A program made the translations under genes and the position numbers. The notes beneath the pieces are model-generated. The model saw only the letters and a list, made by a program, of their open reading frames with translations. It did not search any database and was not told the origin of the DNA. Shown here piece after piece: positions 52,134 through 60,068 of a stretch of DNA of 64,000 bases (its first letter is position 1; each line of letters starts with the position of its first letter). The DNA is taken from the NCBI GenBank assembly GCA_942491535.1, contig CALOBV010000020.1, positions 124,001 to 188,000 on the forward strand, read 5' to 3'. The DNA comes from JAUVKT01 sp942491535. GTDB lineage: Bacteria; Bacteroidota; Bacteroidia; Bacteroidales; VadinHA17.

Positions 52134-52169
52134 AAATCTTATAATCTTCAATCTTATAATCTTTGATCT
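52134..52169 (-). repeat. irregular 7-8 bp array of AATCTT units
   Basis: Between the GH16-like stop codon and its terminator lie five AATCTT-containing units with 7- or 8-bp spacing (AATCTTAT, AATCTTC, AATCTTAT, AATCTTTG, ATCTTTA). On the sense strand it reads purine-rich AAGATT units, in line with the other 3'-end arrays, but with more drift. Confidence 0.6.
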
Positions 52170-53591
52170 TTAATCAACTCCCTTATAAACTCTTACCCAA
52201 TCAACCTCCATTGAAGAACTGCCGTGAATCGGCTTTTCAAGTCCACCGGTAAATACCACGTATAGTGGTTCCTGTGGCAGGTTTGCAGTCTGGGTAAATA
52301 TTACAACATCATTGATTTTCCAGACCATTTTATTTGGAGTCCATTCGAGTGAGTATATAAAGAAATTCTTTCCATACTTCGACCCGATAGAAGTTTTAAC
52401 AGAACTGGAAGCACTGCTGAAGTAATCGGCCCATACCTTACCCTTGCCGCTTCGGCAGACATCAATATGCGGAGTAATTTTATCTCCAAGCAATCTGAAT
52501 GCGTGAGACGGGCCTACAGCTGTATTAAGTTTAATTTTTGCCTTAAAGGTTCCATATTGCTGTCTGAAACTTTTGCTTGTATTAACCAGTCCGGAAGTAT
52601 AATTGAATTCTTTTAGCCTGAACCCTCCAAGAAGCGGATTCCAGACCTTTCCATCTGCTTTCTGTGGTCTTGTGCTTATTTGTAATAGACTGCTTCTTAC
52701 CTCTGTGTTATCTTTATCGGTGTAGCAGTGCAGATCTGTTTCCTGTGAGTAGTGGTCTTTGAATAATTTGTCGGCCCAGTAATGATTGGTGAGCCATAGC
52801 TTTCGGTCAAGAGATTCGCCGTCAAATTCGTCGCTAAAGGTAAGCTCTCTTTTCTTCAGCACTTCAAATTTATCAGAATCCTTTACCTTGAGGTACCATA
52901 CTATATCTACGCTCTTTTTTAGTTTCTCATATTCCTGTTCCTGGAGATACAGATCTGATTTTTCAAATCTTTTCTTGTCCAGCAGATACTCCTTTTTTGT
53001 TTTGAACTCGTCAGATGCCAGGTAGTCTTTTAATTCTTCCAGCCTTGACAGTTTTTGTGATCCATCAAGCTGGTTGAAGTTTGCAAGTTCCTTTGAATTT
53101 CTGAACTTATAATATGATTTGATATCCGCCCTGGATTTCAAGTTATTAAATTCGCTTAATAACTTCTGGCCGTCAGAGCCTTTAAACTCTTTGGATTTTT
53201 GTTTCTGCCTGAACTCGCCTGATTCTACGGTTTTCTTAAGATCTTCATATTTGCTAATCGTATCCGAACCGTCCAGTTCCCTGAATTTATTGAGCTGTGA
53301 ACCGTTAAGAGTTTTGAAATAAAGCTTAATATCCTTAGCTTTTTGAATCTTCTTAAACTCATTCTCCTTATGATACTCTTCGGATGTTTTAAAACTGAGA
53401 CCCACAATTTCCTTTTTACTGGCTTTAAAGTCTGCAGAATTAACTATCGCATCCAGCTCATTAAATTTCTTTAACTCATCAGATTCTGTAAAGGCCTGAA
53501 GCTTTTCAAATTCCTTTATCAGGGCTATTTCGGCCTGTTCAATCTTGCTTGTTGACGGGATAAATCCCAGTGCTAATTTTAGGTTTGCCAT
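52170..53591 (-). CDS. repeat-containing GH16-like protein, predicted catalytically inactive
   Basis: The 473-residue protein has no signal peptide (starts MANLKLALGF). Residues 22-249 hold about three repeats of 65-73 residues (22-86, 87-155, 156-228) plus a partial fourth, sharing DIKxYxK...LxxFxxLDGSxxxSxxExLK...SxEFxxK. Residues 250-473 are a GH16/laminarinase-type beta-sandwich (ELTFSDEFDGESLDRKLW at the start, MEVDWVRVYK at the end). The catalytic ExDxxE site reads H375-I-D377-V-C-R380, so both glutamates are gone. It probably binds rather than cleaves glycans, perhaps inside the cell. It is transcribed away from the TetR operon, with a heptamer array and an operator in the shared upstream region. 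Confidence 0.75.
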   Translation of the reverse strand: MANLKLALGFIPSTSKIEQAEIALIKEFEKLQAFTESDELKKFNELDAIVNSADFKASKKEIVGLSFKTSEEYHKENEFKKIQKAKDIKLYFKTLNGSQLNKFRELDGSDTISKYEDLKKTVESGEFRQKQKSKEFKGSDGQKLLSEFNNLKSRADIKSYYKFRNSKELANFNQLDGSQKLSRLEELKDYLASDEFKTKKEYLLDKKRFEKSDLYLQEQEYEKLKKSVDIVWYLKVKDSDKFEVLKKRELTFSDEFDGESLDRKLWLTNHYWADKLFKDHYSQETDLHCYTDKDNTEVRSSLLQISTRPQKADGKVWNPLLGGFRLKEFNYTSGLVNTSKSFRQQYGTFKAKIKLNTAVGPSHAFRLLGDKITPHIDVCRSGKGKVWADYFSSASSSVKTSIGSKYGKNFFIYSLEWTPNKMVWKINDVVIFTQTANLPQEPLYVVFTGGLEKPIHGSSSMEVDWVRVYKGVD

Positions 53592-53644
53592 AGCTATTTA
53601 TCTTTTGCTTTGTGTGTTAAAGATACAAAATGTTTTTGAAAAAG

Positions 53645-53679
53645 GGCATAAGGCGTATGGCGTAAGGCAAAAGGGTTAA
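53645..53679. repeat. 7-bp period array GGCATAA/GGCGTAT/GGCGTAA/GGCAAAA/GGGTTAA
   Basis: Five heptamers lie upstream of the GH16-like gene, and the last runs into operator site A (53676-53694). Unlike the others it is not at a gene 3' end. It sits in the 359-bp divergent gap 53592-53950, whose remaining content is two operators and the TetR promoter, with no gene. Confidence 0.7.
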
Positions 53680-53694
53680 TTGAACGAGTGGTCA
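53676..53694. promoter_or_regulatory. putative TetR operator site A
   Basis: TTAATTGAACGAGTGGTCA is the inverted copy (18 of 19 bases) of site B at 53880-53898. The core TGAACGAGTGGTCA (53681-53694) is itself an imperfect palindrome of the size bound by TetR-family dimers. It lies on the GH16-like gene's side of the divergent region. Confidence 0.55.
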
Positions 53695-53849
53695 GAACAA
53701 TATATTTTAAGTATTACTTAAGCAGCTTAGGGCCGGGTATTTCACAATAATTCTGTAGAATTGTGTGGGTAATGTCAAAAAAAAGCATTTTATAAAACAC
53801 AGAAATACAGATAAATAACCATGTATTTTAAAAATAACTCAATAAATAC

Positions 53850-53881
53850 TTGACAAAGGGCTATCTAATGTTTTATATTTG
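53850..53881 (+). promoter_or_regulatory. promoter of the TetR transport operon
   Basis: TTG at 53850-53852, 21 bp, then TATATTTG at 53874-53881 fits the Bacteroidota consensus on both elements. The start of transcription would fall near 53888, inside operator site B, so repressor binding should block initiation. Confidence 0.7.
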
Positions 53882-53898
53882 ACCAGTCGTTCAATTAA
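53880..53898. promoter_or_regulatory. putative TetR operator site B
   Basis: TGACCAGTCGTTCAATTAA overlaps the last two bases of the -7 box and covers the predicted transcription start of the tetR gene. With its inverted twin at 53676-53694 it suggests autorepression and possibly joint control of the divergent gene. Confidence 0.6.
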
Positions 53899-53950
53899 AG
53901 GGCGATTATGTTTTTGAGACAAAAATGACTGACCGTTTAATCATAAAACA

Positions 53951-54529
53951 ATGTCACCACGAAGCAAACAACAATTTGAAAAAATAAGGGAAGAAAAAAG
54001 GGCTCTGATAATGAGCGTGGCCATAGAATTATTTGCCGATAACGGATATCATAATACTTCTGTAAGTAAAATTGCTTCCAGGGCAGGGATATCGAAAGGA
54101 CTGCTTTATAATTATTTTGATAACAAGGAGGATTTGTTAAAGGTTATAATAATAGATGGACTTGAAAGGCTAAGGGAGTTATTAGACCCCAACAGGGATG
54201 GCATTATAACAAAGGAAGAAATGAAGCGTTTTATTGAACTTACCTTCGATATGATAAACAGGGACAATCACTTCTGGACCCTCTATTACTCGCTGATGCT
54301 TCAGCCTTCGGTGCTTGGAATCGTAAGACCAAAAATAGAAGAGTTATTAAAATTGTATATGGGCATGCTGTCTAAGTATTTTGAAATGCTGGGTCACGAA
54401 GATCCCTATACCGATGCAATGATTTTTGGTTCTTTAATGGACGGGATAGGATTAAATTTCGTGGCAAACTCAGATCCTGTCTTGTTTGACAAATTAAAAA
54501 AGAGACTTATACAATTATACTGTTCATAA
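53951..54529 (+). CDS. TetR family transcriptional regulator
   Basis: The 192-residue protein has a TetR N-terminal DNA-binding domain (AIELFADNGYHNTSVSKIASRAGISKGLLYNYFDNKEDLL, about residues 20-62). A helical ligand-binding domain follows with no recognised signature. TetR repressors typically control adjacent efflux or lipid genes and respond to hydrophobic ligands. The promoter 70 bp upstream overlaps an operator-like palindrome. The LolA-like gene starts 10 bp after the stop codon, so the repressor is the first gene of the operon it probably controls. Confidence 0.88.
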   Translation: MSPRSKQQFEKIREEKRALIMSVAIELFADNGYHNTSVSKIASRAGISKGLLYNYFDNKEDLLKVIIIDGLERLRELLDPNRDGIITKEEMKRFIELTFDMINRDNHFWTLYYSLMLQPSVLGIVRPKIEELLKLYMGMLSKYFEMLGHEDPYTDAMIFGSLMDGIGLNFVANSDPVLFDKLKKRLIQLYCS

Positions 54530-54539
54530 ATTACCTGAT

Positions 54540-55301
54540 ATGAAAAGACAATTTTTAATCCTGACTTCTTTCTCTTTGCTCTTTGCTCTTTGCTCTTCGC
54601 CGGTAAGGGCACAGGACGCGACAGAAATAGTGAGGCAGGCCAACGAGAAATTTAATGGTGAAAAATCGAGTGTCGGAATCATGTCTATGACTATTGTAAG
54701 ACCGACCTGGGAAAGAACAATTACATTTAAGAACTGGACACAGGGCACAGAAAATGCTTTAACCTTAATAACTGCTCCGGCCCGGGACAAAGGGCAGACA
54801 TTTTTAAAACGGGGAACAGAGATGTGGACATGGACTCCCTCGATAAGCAGGCTTACAAAACTTCCCCCTTCTATGATGTCGCAGGGATGGATGGGCTCAG
54901 ATTATACAAATGATGATATCCTTAAAGAATCGTCGGTGGTAAATGATTATACTCACACAATTATTGGGGAGGAAGAAATTGAGGGGAGGCCTTGCTACAA
55001 GATAGAGCTTGTGGCAAAGGAAGATGCTGCCGTGATATGGGGTCACCAGATAAGATGGATAGACAAAAATGACCTCTTGTTTTTGAAATCTGAGCTTTAT
55101 GATGAAGATGGTTATCTTATCAGGACTGAACTGGGAAGTGATATTAAACTGATGGATGGAAGGCTGATTCCAACCAGGCTTGAGCTAATACCTGCAGAAG
55201 AGGAAGGCTATAAGACTATCGTGGTATTTGAGACACTGGAATTTAACAGGCCGATTGATGAGGGATTTTTCTCTCAACAGAATATGAAAAGAGTCAGATA
55301 A
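54540..55301 (+). CDS. LolA-like outer-membrane lipoprotein-sorting family protein
   Basis: The 253-residue protein has a signal peptide (MKRQFLILTSFSLLFALC, cleavage near VRA-Q) whose hydrophobic core is partly encoded by CTCTTTG repeats (54572-54599). The mature part matches the LolA_like family: IVRQANEKFNGEKSSVGIMSMTIVRPTWERTI, FLKRGTEMWTWTPSISRLTKLPPSMMSQGWMGSD, YDEDGYLIRTE. The half-barrel fold of such proteins carries lipids or lipoproteins across the periplasm. It is followed by two permease genes and an ATPase gene and is likely their soluble partner, although classical LolA is not part of the LolCDE operon. Confidence 0.82.
   Translation: MKRQFLILTSFSLLFALCSSPVRAQDATEIVRQANEKFNGEKSSVGIMSMTIVRPTWERTITFKNWTQGTENALTLITAPARDKGQTFLKRGTEMWTWTPSISRLTKLPPSMMSQGWMGSDYTNDDILKESSVVNDYTHTIIGEEEIEGRPCYKIELVAKEDAAVIWGHQIRWIDKNDLLFLKSELYDEDGYLIRTELGSDIKLMDGRLIPTRLELIPAEEEGYKTIVVFETLEFNRPIDEGFFSQQNMKRVR
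54572..54599 (+). repeat. 7-bp array CTCTTTG x3 plus CTCTTCG in the signal peptide region
   Basis: Three perfect CTCTTTG copies and one CTCTTCG lie within the region encoding the signal peptide of the LolA-like gene. Gain or loss of one unit would shift the frame near the start of the operon's first structural gene. Confidence 0.85.
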
Positions 55302-55312
55302 AAGAACCTGCT

Positions 55313-56725
55313 ATGAAAAATTATAAAATGGCCTGGAGGAATCTGTGGAGAAATCGCAGACGAACAATGATAACGATAGCCTCTGTACTATTTGCTGTCT
55401 TTTTTGCTCTTCTGATGAGGTCGTTGCAGCTGGGAACCTACGCTTATATGTTTAATAATATTATCGAAACATATTCAGGGCACATCCAGGTTCAGAATGA
55501 GGATTTCTGGGAAGACAGGATGGTTGATAATTCCTTTGTTGTTAACGACGAACTTATAAATAAACTGCTTGCCGACGAAAATGTCAGCAATGCCATTCCG
55601 CGATTTGAATCATTTGCACTGGCTTCAAGTGGCTCCAGGTCAAAAGGTGTAATGGTATTGGGTATAGACCCGGTTAAGGAAGCTGAGCTGTCAAACGTAA
55701 GGAGTAAACTTGTAAAATATACTTTATCTGATCAAGCTATAGCCTCCCTGGAGAAGGAGGATATACCCGGGAACATTAAATCTAATATGCAATTGTTTAA
55801 TGGTAACTCATATGCATCTGATGGCAGGATTCTTCTGGACCTGGGAGTTAAAGAAAAAGATACTGAATTGATATTAACCCTGCTTAAGAAATACGCTGCC
55901 GTTGATAACAGTTACCTTGTCCCTGGCGAGCATGGGGCCCTGGTTGGCAACAGGCTTGCTAAATACCTGGGTCTGCAAAAGGGAGATACCCTGGTTCTTC
56001 TGGGCCAGGGATATCATGGAACAACGGCTGCAGGTAAATATCTTATAAAGGGAGTCGTAAGTCTTCCTGCACCAGACCTGGAAAGCCAGATAGTGTATCT
56101 GCCCGTTGATGTTTGCCAGGATCTCTACGGTGCAAATGGCATGCTGACATCGATTGCACTGAAGTTGAAAAATAAGAATGATAAGGATATTGATGAAACA
56201 ATCAGCAGGCTCGAAGAAAGCCTTGACTCACCATACAGGGTCCTGGGGTGGAAAGAAATGAACGAGACAATTGTTCAGCAGATGGAAGCGGATAACCAGA
56301 GTGGGATGATAATGATAGGCATCCTCTACCTTGTAATTGCTTTTGGCGTTTTCGGTACAGTATTAATGATGACAGCCGAACGAAGACGTGAGTTCGGAGT
56401 AATAGTATCAATTGGTATGCAGAAAATAAAGATGGCTGCCATTTTGGTAATAGAGATGCTTTATATCGGACTGGCAGGTATCTTACTGGGAGTAATGGTT
56501 TCAACACCTGTTATTATTTATGGCTTTTATCATCCAATAAGGTTATCGGGAGAGATGGCTAAGATGATGGAAGACTACGGCTTTGAACCGGTAATGGCTT
56601 TTCAGTGGATTGATAAATACTTTCTCTGGCAGTCGGTGGTTGTGGGTATAATAGTTGTTTTATCGCTGCTTTATCCTGTAAGAAAGATATTGAGATTGAA
56701 AGAAATAAATGCTATAAAGGCTTAA
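55313..56725 (+). CDS. ABC transporter permease (LolC/E, FtsX-type), first
   Basis: The 470-residue protein has an N-terminal transmembrane helix after MAWRNLWRNRRRTMITIASVLFAVFFALL. A large periplasmic domain follows (about residues 45-330, starting SGHIQVQ). Three C-terminal helices form the FtsX core (GILYLVIAFGVFGTVLMM, ILVIEMLYIGLAGILLGV, VVVGIIVVLSLLYPVRKIL). This four-helix MacB/LolC-E layout belongs to type VII ABC exporters, which push substrates from the membrane into the periplasm rather than import. The second permease starts 4 bp later, so a heterodimer is likely. Confidence 0.88.
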   Translation: MKNYKMAWRNLWRNRRRTMITIASVLFAVFFALLMRSLQLGTYAYMFNNIIETYSGHIQVQNEDFWEDRMVDNSFVVNDELINKLLADENVSNAIPRFESFALASSGSRSKGVMVLGIDPVKEAELSNVRSKLVKYTLSDQAIASLEKEDIPGNIKSNMQLFNGNSYASDGRILLDLGVKEKDTELILTLLKKYAAVDNSYLVPGEHGALVGNRLAKYLGLQKGDTLVLLGQGYHGTTAAGKYLIKGVVSLPAPDLESQIVYLPVDVCQDLYGANGMLTSIALKLKNKNDKDIDETISRLEESLDSPYRVLGWKEMNETIVQQMEADNQSGMIMIGILYLVIAFGVFGTVLMMTAERRREFGVIVSIGMQKIKMAAILVIEMLYIGLAGILLGVMVSTPVIIYGFYHPIRLSGEMAKMMEDYGFEPVMAFQWIDKYFLWQSVVVGIIVVLSLLYPVRKILRLKEINAIKA

Positions 56726-56729
56726 AAAA

Positions 56730-58160
56730 ATGGAAATGATTACAAAAACAGCCTGGAAAAATATTTGGCGCAACAAGGTGAGAAGCCTTGTGGTTATAGC
56801 ATCTGTCACAATTGGAATATTTTGCGGAGTTTTTGCCATAGGTGTTATGGAAGGAGCAATGAAACAAAGAGTTGACTCTGCTCTCGACAATGAAGTTTCT
56901 CATATTCAGCTTACCCATCCTGATTTCAGGTCTAATAATGACCTGGTTTATAGTATCAGCGACGCCGGGGATGTGATAAGTAAAATTAATAAGATTGAGG
57001 GTGTTGAATCCCTGGCTTCAAGAACTGTAGTAATTGGAATGGCAAATACGGCATCAAAGAGCCAGGGAGTACAGATAAACGGAATTATACCCTCTGAGGA
57101 GAAGGAGGTTTTTACCCTGTATAAAAAGGTGGCGCCGGGAACCGGGGGATATTTTAGCGAAGAAAAGGAATCTGGCTATGCATATGTTGGTGTCGATCTT
57201 GCGAAATCGCTTGATATCATAAGGTACATAGTCGACGAAGATCTCTTCCTGGCTTTACGTGAAAAGAAAGTTCCGGATAAAACAATTGATAAGTTGCGCC
57301 GCTTCGAAGGAAAGAGATTCAAAAATGAAAAAAGTTTCAAGAAAGAACTTCAGGACGTTCTGGATAATAAAGAACTGCAGAAATATGGCTATATAATTAG
57401 AAAGGAAGCAGAAACATTTAGCCAGAGAGCAAGGCTCACCCTTACCTTCCTGGATAAGCAAAACGTTATGACAGGCGGAAGATTCAGGATAGTCGGACTA
57501 TATGATATTCCTAACAGCATGTACGAAAACATGGAGGTCTTTGTAATGCAGGATCAACTTCTGGAATTGATCGGAGCCGAAGATTGTATTCATAAATTAA
57601 TCGTAAAAGTGTCCGACCCTGAAGAAGCAGAGACTGTGGCCGGAGAAATATCAGGACTATTCCCGGATCTTGAGGTAATGACCTGGCGTAAGCTTGCTCC
57701 AGACCTGGCAATGATGTCTGAGATGACAGGTATTATGTATGGTTTCTTTATGGGAATAATACTGGCAGCACTGGCCTTTGGTATAGTAAATACAATGCTG
57801 ATGGTTGTTCTGGAAAGAACCAAGGAACTGGGGATGCTCTCTGCTATTGGAATGAATAAGAAGAAGGTATTCAGGATGATAATGACCGAGTCTGTACTGC
57901 TTTCGCTAAGCGGGGGTATTGTTGGAATGGTTCTGGGAAAAATCCTTATTTCAGCAAGCTCAAAAAGCGGCATTAATCTATCATCAATGAAGGAAGGATT
58001 CGAGGGTATGGGATTTTCGGCTATTATCTACCCTGATATTGGGAACGATTTCTTCCTGCTGGTTGTTGTCCTGATAATTATTACAGGGATTCTTTCTTCT
58101 ATCTATCCTGCCCTGAAGGCTCTTAAGCTCGACCCGGCAGAAGCATTAAGAACAGAGTAA
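56730..58160 (+). CDS. ABC transporter permease (LolC/E, FtsX-type), second
   Basis: The 476-residue protein starts EMITKTAWKNIWRNKVRSLVVIASVTIGIFCGVFAIGVM, with a first transmembrane helix. A periplasmic domain (SHIQLTHPDF, SLASRTVVIGM) follows, then three C-terminal helices (GFFMGIILAALAFGIVNTMLMV, VLLSLSGGIVGMVLGKIL, LLVVVLIIITGILSSIYPALKALKLDPAEALR). The closing KLDPAEALR is the conserved coupling tail of MacB/FtsX permeases. With the first permease it would form an asymmetric LolC/LolE-like pair. The ATPase gene is 24 bp downstream. Confidence 0.88.
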   Translation: MEMITKTAWKNIWRNKVRSLVVIASVTIGIFCGVFAIGVMEGAMKQRVDSALDNEVSHIQLTHPDFRSNNDLVYSISDAGDVISKINKIEGVESLASRTVVIGMANTASKSQGVQINGIIPSEEKEVFTLYKKVAPGTGGYFSEEKESGYAYVGVDLAKSLDIIRYIVDEDLFLALREKKVPDKTIDKLRRFEGKRFKNEKSFKKELQDVLDNKELQKYGYIIRKEAETFSQRARLTLTFLDKQNVMTGGRFRIVGLYDIPNSMYENMEVFVMQDQLLELIGAEDCIHKLIVKVSDPEEAETVAGEISGLFPDLEVMTWRKLAPDLAMMSEMTGIMYGFFMGIILAALAFGIVNTMLMVVLERTKELGMLSAIGMNKKKVFRMIMTESVLLSLSGGIVGMVLGKILISASSKSGINLSSMKEGFEGMGFSAIIYPDIGNDFFLLVVVLIIITGILSSIYPALKALKLDPAEALRTE

Positions 58161-58184
58161 GAAACAATATAAAAACATAGAGCA

Positions 58185-58868
58185 ATGAAAGTACTTGAAT
58201 TAAATGATGTTCATAAGATATATAACGAAACTGAAGTAGAAGTCCATGCCGTTAACGGAGTTAAGCTTGATTTTGAAGAGGGAGAATTTGCGGCCATTGT
58301 TGGTCCTTCCGGATCGGGTAAAACAACTCTGCTGAACATGATTGGTGGACTTGATAAGCCATCGAGCGGAGAAATTATTGTGGACGGGAAAGATCTTTCA
58401 AAATTTAAATCTTCTGAGATAATCGACTTCAGGATGAGGAATATTGGCTTTGTTTTTCAATCCTATAATCTTATCCCTGTTCTGACTGCAAAAGAGAATG
58501 TGGAGTTTATAATGAGTCTTCAGAAATGGCCTAAAGCAGACAGGGAAAAACGTACAATGGAATTACTTGAATCCGTAGGCCTGGGCGACAGGGCTAACAG
58601 TCGCCCTTCAAAACTATCCGGCGGTCAGCAACAGAGGATAGCAGTGGCCAGGGCCCTGGCCTCAAAGCCAAAGTTTATCCTGGCCGACGAGCCCACGGCC
58701 AACCTCGACTCAAAATCAACGGCTACCTTACTGGAAATTATGGAAAAGCTTAACAGGGAAGAAAATATTACATTTATTTTCTCAACTCACGATGCAAGGG
58801 TCGTTAAAAAAGCCAGGAGGGTTATTACTCTTGAAGACGGGAAGGTTGTTTCTGATAAAATTCATTAA
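58185..58868 (+). CDS. ABC transporter ATPase (LolD/MacB-type)
   Basis: The 227-residue protein has the full ATPase set: Walker A GPSGSGKTTLLN, Q-loop FVFQSYNLIPVLTAKENV, signature LSGGQQQRIAVARAL, Walker B FILADEPTANLD and the H-loop STHD. 'SYNLIPVLTAKENV' is typical of LolD/MacB-class ATPases serving FtsX-type permeases. Length and motif spacing are normal. It sits after both permease genes and 3 bp before the barrel gene, so one operon is very likely. Confidence 0.93.
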   Translation: MKVLELNDVHKIYNETEVEVHAVNGVKLDFEEGEFAAIVGPSGSGKTTLLNMIGGLDKPSSGEIIVDGKDLSKFKSSEIIDFRMRNIGFVFQSYNLIPVLTAKENVEFIMSLQKWPKADREKRTMELLESVGLGDRANSRPSKLSGGQQQRIAVARALASKPKFILADEPTANLDSKSTATLLEIMEKLNREENITFIFSTHDARVVKKARRVITLEDGKVVSDKIH

Positions 58869-58871
58869 CTT

Positions 58872-60032
58872 ATGAGGACAGGGTTACTAAAGGCTTATTT
58901 AATATTCGTGCTTTTGCTTGTTTTAGCACCGGCCAATGCGCAGGAGAGAAACACAGGGGCCACAGCAAAGGGATATATTACAACTATGCAGAGTGTAATA
59001 TTTGAAGATTTTAGCAAGCAATGGAATACGGATAACCTGATACATAACCGCTTGAATTTTAGAATATATTCCGGATCAAAACTTAGCTTTGGCCTGGAGA
59101 TGAGGAACAGGGTTTTTACAGGCGACATGGTTCGCTTTGACCCGGATTACTCTGCACTGATTGCCGGAGACAGGGGATGGATGGATATGAGCTGGAATTT
59201 GCTTGATAAGGAGTCGGTTATTCTTAATACTTTTATCGACAGGCTATGGATTGACTTCAGTGGAGAAAATTTTCAGGTACGGCTGGGGCGACAACGAATA
59301 AACTGGGGCCAGACCTTTGTGTGGAATCCCAATGATATTTTTAATGCATATTCTTATTTCGACTTTGACTATCCCGAGCGCCCGGGAAGCGATGCAATAA
59401 GACTTCAGATATACCCCAATTTTTCGTCGACCGTAGAACTTGCTGCCAAGCTCGATTCAGAAGACCGCTTAAGCGCGGCAGCCCTTTACAGGTTTAATAA
59501 GTGGGGCTACGATATCCAGTTCCTTGGCGGATATGTAGGAGGAACAGACTGGGTTCTGGGAACCGGCTGGTCGGGCGCTTTTGGAAATGTTTCTTTCAGA
59601 GGAGAAATAAGCTGGTTTCAGCCTGATGAAAACTTTTCCGACACTACAGGAACAGGGCTTTTTACCGTTGGACTTGACAGATCTTTTTCTAACAATGCCA
59701 CCATACAGGTTCAGGTAATGTACTGCAATTCCCCGCTCGATTTTAACGACTTTGATGCTTTCTATATCGGTAACCTTTCTGCAAAGGATCTGGCATTCTC
59801 AGAGTTTTCGCTCTTTGCCGCCTTCCAGTACCCTGTTACACCCCTGATTAATATTGGACTTTCATCAATCTTTTATCCGGGCATAGATGGATTTTTTGCC
59901 GGACCTTCATTTGATGCTTCTCTGGCTCAAAACATAGATTTTTCTTTTATCTGGCAGTATTTTAAGGCAGATATGATAAGTGAAAATATAAAAATGAATC
60001 TTGCGTTTTTACGTGTCAAATACAGTTTCTGA
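58872..60032 (+). CDS. outer-membrane beta-barrel protein (DUF1302/alginate-export-like)
   Basis: The 386-residue protein has a signal peptide (LKAYLIFVLLLVLAPANAQ). Many amphipathic strands follow, and the terminal LRVKYSF ends with Phe like a BAM substrate. The region VRLGRQRINWGQTFVWNPNDIFNAYSYFDFDYPER resembles the plug/strand of DUF1302-type and alginate-export barrels. Encoded 3 bp after an ABC ATPase and downstream of a LolA-like carrier, it is a natural outer-membrane partner for an envelope-spanning route. Its conducting role is inferred. Confidence 0.72.
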   Translation: MRTGLLKAYLIFVLLLVLAPANAQERNTGATAKGYITTMQSVIFEDFSKQWNTDNLIHNRLNFRIYSGSKLSFGLEMRNRVFTGDMVRFDPDYSALIAGDRGWMDMSWNLLDKESVILNTFIDRLWIDFSGENFQVRLGRQRINWGQTFVWNPNDIFNAYSYFDFDYPERPGSDAIRLQIYPNFSSTVELAAKLDSEDRLSAAALYRFNKWGYDIQFLGGYVGGTDWVLGTGWSGAFGNVSFRGEISWFQPDENFSDTTGTGLFTVGLDRSFSNNATIQVQVMYCNSPLDFNDFDAFYIGNLSAKDLAFSEFSLFAAFQYPVTPLINIGLSSIFYPGIDGFFAGPSFDASLAQNIDFSFIWQYFKADMISENIKMNLAFLRVKYSF

Positions 60033-60068
60033 TAATTTTCTTACTTTAGCTGGCCCAAAAAAGAAGAA

